A stretch of DNA of 5,377 bases. Source: Rubrobacteraceae bacterium. GTDB lineage: Bacteria > Actinomycetota > Rubrobacteria > Rubrobacterales > Rubrobacteraceae. Made by a program: the position numbers and the translations under genes. Position 1 is the stretch's first letter. Every line of letters starts with the position of its first letter. Below the pieces are notes generated by a model. That model ran no database searches. It had not been told where the DNA came from and saw nothing but the letters and a program-made list of their open reading frames with translations. Shown piece after piece: positions 1 through 4,932 of this stretch. Where the stretch lies: NCBI GenBank assembly GCA_029240775.1, contig JARDZQ010000157.1, positions 1 through 5,377 of the forward strand, given 5' to 3'.

Positions 1-1
1 C

Positions 2-202
2 GGGGGGCTAGACTACATCGACTCGGCTGGGATCGTCCTGATTGGGAACCTGCTTGCGAAGGCGCGCGCCTCGAAGCGTCGCCTTCTGGCCTACGGCCTG
101 AGCGACCATTACGTCGAGATCTTTGACATCACTCGTCTCTCGGACTTCGTGAGCATCTTCCCGGACGAAGAGAGCGCCCTGAGCGGGGCGTCCGCGTCCT
201 GA
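2..202 (+). CDS. STAS-domain anti-sigma factor antagonist, C-terminal part
   Basis: This is the last 66 residues of a protein whose start lies left of the window. The fragment opens with LDYIDSAGIVLIGNLL, the core of the STAS fold in SpoIIAA/RsbV-type anti-anti-sigma factors. The Ser of the DSAG motif (about residue 8 of the fragment) is the residue that the partner anti-sigma kinase phosphorylates in this family. The following stretch, YVEIFDITRLSDFVSIFPDEESAL, is a typical STAS C-terminal helix and strand. The stop TGA at 200-202 falls where family members normally end, so the 3' end looks intact. By family knowledge it would bind a cytoplasmic anti-sigma factor and free a sigma factor. No kinase or sigma gene is visible here, so the partner is unknown. 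Single-domain length cannot be confirmed because the N-terminus is missing. Confidence 0.85.
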   Translation, partial: GGLDYIDSAGIVLIGNLLAKARASKRRLLAYGLSDHYVEIFDITRLSDFVSIFPDEESALSGASAS

Positions 203-370
203 TGGATGGCGACGGGATCCTCGTCCACGCCACCATTTCGGTCTATGCCCATCCTGGAACGCTCGGCCGGCTGCAACGGCGAGCTGTACATCGAGCTCGA
301 CGAGAACAGAGATACGTAGGCGACGGAGCTCCAGGAACCTATCGTTACGTATTGAACGGAGGCGAAGAAG

Positions 371-1759
371 ATGCAGGAGACACCGCTGTTCCAATCGGCG
401 ACCGACGCGGCGCAGGCGGTCCGCCGCAAGGAGCTCTCCTCACGCGAGCTGACCGAGATGCTGCTCGCGCGGATCGAAGCCGTCAACCCCCCGCTGAACG
501 CCGTCGTGGAGCTCCGGCGGGAGGCCGCATTGCGGGAAGCGGCCGCCGCCGACGAAGCTACCGCCCGTGGTGACGCCACCGGACCGCTGCACGGCGTACC
601 CATGACGATCAAGGACAGCTTCAACGTCGCCGGGTTGCACACAACCTGGGGCAATCCCGCCTTCAAGGACTTCGTAGCGGACTCGGACGCCACCGTCGCA
701 CGGCGGCTGAAGCGGGCCGGGGCGATCATCGTTGGGAAGACCAACGTGGCCTTCATGCTTGCCGACTTCGGACAGACGGCAAACGAACTCTACGGCGTCA
801 CCAACAACCCGTGGGACACCACGCGCACACCGGGCGGCTCCACCGGCGGTAGTGCCGCTGCGCTGTCTGCCGGGATGACGTTCCTCGAATACGGATCAGA
901 CCTCGTGGGCTCCATCCGCATCCCGGCGAGCTTCTGTGGCGTCTACGGACTGAAGCCGAGTGCCGGGATCGTCCCCTTGAGCGGGTTTCAGCCACCGGCT
1001 CCCCCGCCTCCTCCGAGCGACATGACGTACATGTCCGCGGTGGGCCCGCTCGGCCGATCTCCACACGACCTCAGGACGGCGTTGAATGTTACCGGCGGGC
1101 CCGAGAACCACGCGGCCAAGGCCTACACTTGGGCCCTGTCGCCGCCGCGCCACTCCCGGCTGGAGGATTTTCGTGTCGGTGTCGTACTGGACCACAAAGG
1201 TGTCCCCGTATCCAGCGAGGTCACCGCACTGCTGTCCAACGCCATGGACGCGCTCGCCCGAGCTGGTGCGACGGTAGTCGAAGGCTGGCCCGACGGCGTA
1301 AACCCCGTGCAGGACTACGAATCGTTCGGATTCCACGTGCAGTCGTTCTTCGCCTTCCAAGAGCCCGGCGAAGACTTTGCGAGGATCTCGGAGTTCATCG
1401 ACCACGAGAACCGCCGCATGGCGGCACGCGCCGCCTGGAACCGCTACTTCGACGACATCGCCGACGTTTTCTTGTGCCCGGTAAACTTCACGCCCGCCTT
1501 CCCGCATGACGCCAGACCCTTCGAAGAACGCACGATCTCGACGCCTGAAGGCGAGCAGCCCTATAACGACCAGGCTTTCTGGGTGTCGCATGCCTCATTG
1601 CCAGGCTTGCCCGCCGTGGCCGCACCCATAGGGCGCACCCCTAGGGGACTCCCCGTCGGCGCACAGGTTGTGGGTCCGCTCTACGAAGACGACACGGCGA
1701 TCACGTTCGCCGAACTGTTCGCAGAAGTGTACGGTGGATACGAACCCCCGCCCCTCTAG
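371..1759 (+). CDS. Amidase signature family hydrolase
   Basis: A complete 462-residue protein, usual for amidase-signature (AS) enzymes, which hydrolyse amide bonds (R-CO-NH2 to acid plus ammonia) or related C-N bonds in the cytoplasm. The Ser-cisSer-Lys triad can be placed. Lys81 lies in PMTIKDSFNVAG, cis-Ser157 in PGGSTGGSAAAL, and nucleophile Ser181 in GSDLVGSIRIPASFCGVYG. The 24-residue spacing between the two serines is the family standard. Two departures from consensus are visible: GGST replaces GGSS, and DLVGS replaces the common DTGGS beside the nucleophile. The C-terminal part (NFTPAFPHD, then LPGLPAVAAPIG and GLPVGAQVVGP) matches general amidases rather than GatA, and no gatB or gatC is adjacent. 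The ATG start is supported by GGAGG at 358-362 with an 8-nt spacer, and the N-terminus LFQSATDAAQAVRRKELSS is a normal AS beginning. No signal peptide is seen. The substrate cannot be deduced from the sequence. Confidence 0.95.
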   Translation: MQETPLFQSATDAAQAVRRKELSSRELTEMLLARIEAVNPPLNAVVELRREAALREAAAADEATARGDATGPLHGVPMTIKDSFNVAGLHTTWGNPAFKDFVADSDATVARRLKRAGAIIVGKTNVAFMLADFGQTANELYGVTNNPWDTTRTPGGSTGGSAAALSAGMTFLEYGSDLVGSIRIPASFCGVYGLKPSAGIVPLSGFQPPAPPPPPSDMTYMSAVGPLGRSPHDLRTALNVTGGPENHAAKAYTWALSPPRHSRLEDFRVGVVLDHKGVPVSSEVTALLSNAMDALARAGATVVEGWPDGVNPVQDYESFGFHVQSFFAFQEPGEDFARISEFIDHENRRMAARAAWNRYFDDIADVFLCPVNFTPAFPHDARPFEERTISTPEGEQPYNDQAFWVSHASLPGLPAVAAPIGRTPRGLPVGAQVVGPLYEDDTAITFAELFAEVYGGYEPPPL

Positions 1760-1809
1760 TCAGCAGTCCCAAAGCGATCCAAATACTTGTCACCGACTGA
1801 GGACAGGAG

Positions 1810-1975
1810 TTGACTGTAATAGCAGCTAGCGTCCCCGACACGGCCAACAAGACCGCCGAGATCCGTACGTTCCGGATCGAAGGATCTGGGCGACTTTCAC
1901 GGCCGGCTGCCCCAAACCTGCTGGCCTGACGAGCTGCCGGGCATCGGCGCGCAACCGTGTTTTGCTTGTGTATAG
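1810..1975 (+). pseudogene. Epoxide hydrolase N-terminal relic 1 (frameshifted)
   Basis: A decayed start of an epoxide-hydrolase-like alpha/beta hydrolase (EHN domain). A TTG start at 1810 preceded by GAGGACAGGAG reads about 24 residues in one frame, including AEIRTFRIE, the usual first strand. From 1883 the homology continues in the +1 frame as DLGDFHGRLPQTCWPDELPGIG, and a TAG at 1973-1975 ends it. Compared with the second stub at 2968 (EVNIPQADLDDL), the codons for about IPQA are missing: one base lies where twelve are expected, so an 11-bp deletion explains the frameshift. The unshifted frame stops at TGA 1927-1929. Everything past GIG, including the hydrolase core with the nucleophile Asp, is absent. 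Family members are about 370-400 residues long. No functional product is expected. The family call rests on the WPDELPG motif and is strong; the TTG start is less certain. Confidence 0.75.
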
Positions 1976-2066
1976 TGCCTCCAATAGCATCGCTCTCCTC
2001 CCGAGTAGGATAAGTTTAGCGCTTGGGGCAGCCGCTCGGACAGAAGCATCCACGAAAGGAGAGCCC

Positions 2067-2861
2067 ATGACCGGTGAGCCGACGTTTTTTGAGATAGGTG
2101 TCGTCGATGCGGCGCGCGCCCGCGCCTTCTACGGCGGATTGTTCGGCTGGCGGATCGAGCCCGTGCCGTCCGCTGGCGGCTACCGGATCTCCACCCCGAC
2201 GATCTCGGGTGGGATGCATGGGGGCGACGAGGGGGCGAGCCCACTCGTCTTCTTCGGCGTGGTGGACCTCGAGGCCGCGATGGTGCGGGTACGCGAGCTC
2301 GGGGGCCACGCCGAGACGCTCGAAAGCCGCGCCGACGTGCCACAGGAGGGGTCTTTCGGACGCTTCGCGCTCTGCCGCGACGATCAGGGCTCCCCCTTCG
2401 GGCTCCACCAAAGGCCCGCGGCGGAGGGCAAAGGAGCTCGAGAGCCCGCCGCCCACAAGCCGACGATAGACCACATCACCCTGCGGGTGAGGGACCTGCC
2501 GGCCAGCAGGCGGTTCTACGAGGCGGCCCTGGCTCCCCTGAGCCTCGGCCTGGAGTTCGAGCACGAGGGTCTCCTGGCCTTCGGAAGCGGGGAGAGCGGG
2601 AGGCTCATCATCTACGCAAGCGAGCGGCCCGTCGCCGGGTTCCACGTCGCCTTCTCCGCTCCCAGCCGGGAGGCCGTGGACCGTTTCCACGCCGTGGCGC
2701 TGGAGGCAGGAGGGCGCGATAACGGCGCGCCGGGGCTGAGGCCCGAGTACCACGCAGGCTACTACGGCGCCTACGTGTTCGACCCCGACGGCAACAACGT
2801 CGAGGCCGTCCACCACACCGTTCCTCCGGATAGAACCCATGATGGACAGCGCACACGCTAG
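2067..2861 (+). CDS. Two-domain VOC (glyoxalase/bleomycin-resistance) protein
   Basis: A 264-residue protein built of two vicinal-oxygen-chelate modules. Module 1 (about residues 5-116) runs from FFEIGVVDAARARAFYGGLFGW to DDQGSPFGLHQ. After a linker (about 117-132), module 2 (about 133-250) begins IDHITLRVRDLPASRRFYEAAL and ends DPDGNNVEAVHH. Module 2 keeps plausible metal ligands: His136, His193 (GFHVAF) and Glu246 (NNVEAV). Module 1 has Glu9 but lacks a clear full ligand set, so it may be structural or may bind substrate without metal. VOC proteins include glyoxalases, ring-cleaving dioxygenases and antibiotic-binding proteins; which applies here cannot be told. I chose ATG 2067 because AAAGGAG at 2055-2061 lies 5 nt upstream. 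The frame opens earlier at TTG 1962, but that 35-residue extension has no VOC similarity. The gene lies between the two epoxide-hydrolase stubs, with no sign of damage. Confidence 0.9.
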   Translation: MTGEPTFFEIGVVDAARARAFYGGLFGWRIEPVPSAGGYRISTPTISGGMHGGDEGASPLVFFGVVDLEAAMVRVRELGGHAETLESRADVPQEGSFGRFALCRDDQGSPFGLHQRPAAEGKGAREPAAHKPTIDHITLRVRDLPASRRFYEAALAPLSLGLEFEHEGLLAFGSGESGRLIIYASERPVAGFHVAFSAPSREAVDRFHAVALEAGGRDNGAPGLRPEYHAGYYGAYVFDPDGNNVEAVHHTVPPDRTHDGQRTR

Positions 2862-2872
2862 ATCCCTGTTTC

Positions 2873-2900
2873 TTGACAGTCGCAGCTAATCAGGAACGAT
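2873..2900 (+). promoter_or_regulatory. Possible sigma-70-type promoter
   Basis: A perfect -35 hexamer TTGACA (2873-2878) is followed after 16 bp by AACGAT (2895-2900). AACGAT keeps the A2, A5 and T6 positions of the -10 consensus. It starts 12 bp after the VOC gene stop and would drive the epoxide-hydrolase stub and perhaps the NmrA-like gene downstream. The -10 is weak and there is no experimental support, so this is only a candidate. Confidence 0.3.
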
Positions 2901-2967
2901 TCTGACTTCCTTTGGCGATACGATCAAGCCATGATGGAGACAAGGGAGAAGGAGGCGCCAGTTCGAG

Positions 2968-3198
2968 ATGAACATACAACCTTTCGAAGTGAACATCCCG
3001 CAGGCCGATCTCGACGACCTGCACGAACGCTTGACCCGCACACGCTGGCCTGATGAGCTTCCCGGTGTCGGATGGAGCCTCGGCGGCCCGCTTCCTATAC
3101 GAGACGGCACACTCGACGGAGTGAGGTGCGCCGGGCACGGCGCCGCAGGGGTGGGTCCCAACGCCAACCACGACATCCGGCTCACCCCACCGGGATGA
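2968..3198 (+). pseudogene. Epoxide hydrolase N-terminal stub 2 (truncated)
   Basis: An open frame of 76 residues. Only the first 38-40 are recognisable: IQPFEVNIPQADLDDLHERL, then TRTRWPDELPGVGWSLG, the N-terminal EHN segment of epoxide-hydrolase-like proteins. This region normally wraps over the alpha/beta hydrolase core. Homology stops near base 3085. The remaining residues (GPLPIRDGTLDG... to LTPPG) match nothing I recognise and the frame ends at TGA 3196-3198. The whole catalytic domain is missing; the family is usually about 370-400 residues. AAGGAGG at 2949-2955 lies 12 nt before the ATG, longer than ideal, so the stub could still be translated. It resembles the relic at 1810-1975 and breaks at almost the same residue. 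I call it a pseudogene. A retained small protein cannot be excluded but nothing supports one. Confidence 0.75.
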
Positions 3199-3255
3199 GA
3201 GAGGACGTGTACATGGGGGCCAGAGAACCGGCCCGCGGCAACGAGAGGAAGACCA

Positions 3256-4053
3256 TTGACCATCCTGGTGACCGGTGCCACCGGAAACGTGGGGCGGCTT
3301 GTCGTGGATCGACTGCTGGCGATGGGCGCGACCGGCGTGCGGGCGCTGACCAACGACCCGGAGAAGGCGGCGCTGCCCGCGGAGGTGGAGGTCGTGGAGG
3401 GGTACATCGGCCGGCCCCAGACGGTGCCCGCCGCGCTCGGAGGGGTGGAGCGGATGTACCTCGCGCCGCTGCCGGAGACCGCGCGGGAGGTCGCGGGCAT
3501 GGCGAAAGAGGCGGACGTCGAGCGGATAGTGGACCTCGCGGGGCGCGGGTGGTGGCGCCGCGTGGAGGAGGCGGTCGAGGAATCCGGCGTCGCGTGGACG
3601 CACTTGCGGCCGGGCGAGTTCATGAACAACTCCCTGATATGGGCACCCCAGATCCGCACGACGCGGACTGTGCGCGACGCCTATCCGGGTGCTGCCAACG
3701 CACCGATAGACCTGGACGATATCGCCGCCGTAGCGGCCGTAGCCCTTCTCGAAGGCGGGCATCTCGGCAAGGCTTACGAGCTGACGGGGCCGGAGAAGGT
3801 CACACGCGCGGAGCAGGTCAGGCTCATCGGGGAGGCGCTGGGCGAGGAGATCCCGTTCGTGGAGCTTACCCACGAGCAGGCGGTCGAGGAGCTGACGCCG
3901 GTGATGGGCGAGTACGCGAGTTGGTACCTGGACGGGAAGGCGGAGCTAGTCGAGGATCCGCAGGAGCCGATCCCGACGGTCGAGGAAGTCACGGGCCGCC
4001 AGGCGACCTCATTCGCCGAATGGGCCATCAGGCACGTCGAAGACTTTCGCTGA
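3256..4053 (+). CDS. NmrA-like NAD(P)-binding protein (atypical SDR)
   Basis: A 265-residue Rossmann-fold protein of the NmrA/atypical short-chain dehydrogenase group. The N-terminus TILVTGATGNVGRLVVDRLL carries the dinucleotide-binding GATGNVG motif at residues 7-13, followed by a second strand with RALTNDPEK. Further family hallmarks are WTHLRPGEFMNNSLIW (about 115-129), NAPIDLDDIAAVAAVALLE (about 148-166) and AYELTGPEKVTRAEQV (about 173-188). It lacks a clear catalytic YxxxK, so it may be a redox sensor or an oxidoreductase with an unknown substrate. The start is TTG 3256, because MTILVTG is the normal family beginning and GAGAGGAAG (3243-3251) sits just upstream; no ATG fits. Length and both ends look complete. 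The tail TGRQATSFAEWAIRHV resembles the tail fragment at 4157-4228, which points to a former second copy. The 171 bp upstream to 3085 show no recognisable gene. Confidence 0.9.
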   Translation: MTILVTGATGNVGRLVVDRLLAMGATGVRALTNDPEKAALPAEVEVVEGYIGRPQTVPAALGGVERMYLAPLPETAREVAGMAKEADVERIVDLAGRGWWRRVEEAVEESGVAWTHLRPGEFMNNSLIWAPQIRTTRTVRDAYPGAANAPIDLDDIAAVAAVALLEGGHLGKAYELTGPEKVTRAEQVRLIGEALGEEIPFVELTHEQAVEELTPVMGEYASWYLDGKAELVEDPQEPIPTVEEVTGRQATSFAEWAIRHVEDFR

Positions 4054-4055
4054 GG

Positions 4056-4154
4056 AGGAGAAGCACAACTCCTAAAGAGATGCGCCCGCTCTCCGAAGAA
4101 GAAGCTCGTACATTCCTGGAGGCGACGCGCGGTGACCCCTTCGACGCTCTCTAC
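4056..4154 (+). pseudogene. Tyrosine recombinase (phage-type integrase) fragment
   Basis: Immediately after the NmrA-like stop, one frame reads TTPKEMRPLSEEEARTFLEA followed by TRGDPFDALY. This is the usual start of the catalytic domain of phage/XerC-type tyrosine recombinases, where RPLSxEEAxxLLEAxxGDxxEALY normally leads into the TGLRxGEL segment with the first catalytic Arg. That segment, the rest of the catalytic domain including the Tyr nucleophile, and the N-terminal DNA-binding domain are all absent. The match breaks at about 4154, where the tail of another gene begins. An ATG at 4080 lies in frame, but no functional protein is possible. The identification rests on a stretch of about 25 residues recognised by eye. 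It is a scrap of a former mobile element or prophage. Confidence 0.7.
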
Positions 4155-4156
4155 GC

Positions 4157-4228
4157 CGGGAGCCCAAGGACTTCACCGTCTACGCACGCGAGGCCGCTGC
4201 CACCGGCATCTGGGACGGCGGACGATGA
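4157..4228 (+). pseudogene. C-terminal tail of a second NmrA-like protein
   Basis: This frame reads REPKDFTVYAREAAATGIWD then GGR and a TGA stop. It resembles the C-terminal end of NmrA-like/SDR NAD(P)-binding proteins and aligns with the tail of the intact neighbour (GRQATSFAEWAIRHVEDF at its residues 247-264). Nothing of the Rossmann domain remains: the homology begins within 3 bp of the integrase fragment's end, at a fusion point near 4155. The stop overlaps the next start as ATGA (4225-4228), the arrangement of a coupled gene pair. I infer that an ancestral operon of an NmrA-like gene followed by a DUF1772 gene lost its 5' part. The short length limits confidence. Confidence 0.55.
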
Positions 4229-4380
4229 GCGCCATCCTCTACACCGCGACGCTGGCCAGCGCCCTGGGGTGCGGGCTGGTCGCTGGGGTCTTCTTCGCCT
4301 TCTCGACGTTCGTGATGGCAGCGCTGAGGCGACTGAAGCCGGAGGAGGGGATCGCCGCGAGCCCAAACATGCCTCGATAG
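4225..4380 (+). pseudogene. DUF1772 / anthrone oxygenase-like membrane protein, truncated
   Basis: This is a 51-residue frame starting at ATG 4225. It begins MSAILYTATLASALGCGLVA, then GVFFAFSTFVMAALRRLKP and EEGIAA. That is the first transmembrane helix (about residues 3-31) and first loop of the DUF1772 (anthrone oxygenase) family, small four-helix membrane proteins of roughly 150-165 residues. After EGIAA the family normally continues MQxINV; here the reading becomes SPNMPR and a TAG ends it at 4378-4380. The other three helices are not found downstream in any frame I read, so this is a truncation rather than a simple point mutation. Its start overlaps the preceding stop by ATGA, which suggests translational coupling before the decay. 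Confidence 0.75.
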
Positions 4381-4517
4381 GACTATGACGAAGTGTGTGG
4401 AAGGGGCTTCGCGTAAACCGTACGACGGTACAGGCAAAAACTGTCCTTCCGCACGATGCACTCAGGCCTTCTCCAGGCCACCCTCTAAGCATGAAGCACA
4501 ATCAGAGGAGGAAACCG

Positions 4518-4793
4518 ATGGATGTCGCCAGAATGCCCGAACCGGGAGCCACGGAAGGCTCATCACGCCAGGACCTCCTGCTCATCTATGAGCAAACGAA
4601 GACGATCGCGATCGGCGCCGATGTCCTTTGGTTCCAGCCTGGCACGCACACCACAGAAGCCATCCAACTCGCTGCCGATGCGGAGCTTACGGTAGTGGCC
4701 GGGCGATGCATGGGTGCAACGCGCGGAGAATTGGGGCTCGGATCGGGACCATCTAGAACTGTTCGCCCGTCGGAATCTGCGATCGCACAATGA
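4518..4793 (+). pseudogene. CoA-binding domain protein with large internal deletion
   Basis: The open frame encodes 91 residues from ATG 4518, with a very strong AGAGGAGG (4504-4511) 6 nt upstream, so it may still be translated. Residues 19-32 (DLLLIYEQTKTIAI) are the start of a CoA_binding_2 (YccU-like) Rossmann fold, which normally continues VVGASxxPxKPxHxV. Residues 35-75 (DVLWFQPGTHTTEAIQLAAD, then AGRCMGATRGELGLG) are its C-terminal third. The roughly 65-75 residues between them, including most of the nucleotide-binding loop and the middle strands, are missing. The join lies in IGA (ATCGGCGCC, 4611-4619), which resembles both the lost GAS turn and the usual IGA before the VLWxQ strand. 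The last 16 residues (SGPSRTVRPSESAIAQ) look like a random tail. I call it a pseudogene because the fold cannot form normally. An alternative is a retained mini-protein. Confidence 0.7.
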
Positions 4794-4851
4794 AAGTGAG
4801 CAGGTGCCGAATGGAACACGATCGTCGCATCGCGAGGATCTCCACCCCCTG

Positions 4852-4868
4852 ATCCCCTTTTGGGGGAT
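4852..4868 (+). repeat. Small hairpin ATCCCC-TTTTG-GGGGAT
   Basis: A perfect 6-bp stem (4852-4857 with 4863-4868) surrounds a 5-nt loop. An upstream CCCCC (4845-4849) could pair with the same G run, so two mutually exclusive folds are possible. There is no T tract after the stem on the + strand, so it is not a standard intrinsic terminator, although it lies between two genes where one could sit. Confidence 0.4.
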
Positions 4869-4894
4869 GCCTCTACCCCGGCTGACCAGTATGT

Positions 4895-4906
4895 TTCTTA
4901 TAAGAA
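4895..4906. promoter_or_regulatory. 12-bp perfect palindrome TTCTTATAAGAA
   Basis: A perfect AT-rich palindrome stands out in GC-rich surroundings, 26 bp before the FAD oxidoreductase start at 4933. It contains TATAAG (4899-4904), which could be a -10 element, but I see no convincing -35 hexamer at 16-18 bp spacing. The position and symmetry fit a repressor or activator operator over a promoter. No regulator gene is present in the window to assign it to. Confidence 0.4.
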
Positions 4907-4932
4907 GAAGACCAACGATCGGAGCTTAGATC

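Noticed and set aside
206..319. Small frame following the STAS stop (ATG 206, or ATG 245 reading MPILERSAGCNGELYIELDE)
   Set aside because: It is in the STAS frame after a TGA, has no clear ribosome-binding site and matches no family I know. The STAS domain already ends naturally at the TGA, so readthrough is not needed.
896..1591. 231-codon open frame on the - strand within the amidase
   Set aside because: It is antisense to a well-supported amidase with a complete triad, and no family motif is visible.
1971..1976. TATAGT as a -10 box for the VOC gene
   Set aside because: No acceptable -35 hexamer lies 16-18 bp upstream, and the site overlaps the end of the hydrolase relic.
1962..2066. N-terminal extension of the VOC protein from TTG 1962
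   Set aside because: The 35 extra residues do not resemble a VOC start, and the ATG at 2067 has a much better ribosome-binding site.
3085..3255. Possible gene between hydrolase stub 2 and the NmrA-like gene
   Set aside because: I read all six frames and found no recognisable protein. The ATG at 3195 overlapping the stub's TGA leads only into the NmrA-like shadow frame.
2886..3873. Long open frames on the - strand (257 and 327 codons)
   Set aside because: They lie opposite the NmrA-like gene and the hydrolase stub, show no recognisable domain, and are rich in Arg, Pro and Ser, as expected of antisense frames in GC-rich DNA.
3072..4388. 438-codon + strand frame over the NmrA-like gene
   Set aside because: Most of it is an Arg/Gly-rich shadow of the NmrA-like gene. 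Only the piece at 4056-4154 shows real homology (integrase) and is listed separately.
4417..4429. Inverted repeat ACCGT-ACG-ACGGT in the 4381-4517 spacer
   Set aside because: Only 5 bp per arm, easily found by chance in GC-rich DNA, and not placed at a convincing promoter. Nothing else recognisable lies in this spacer.
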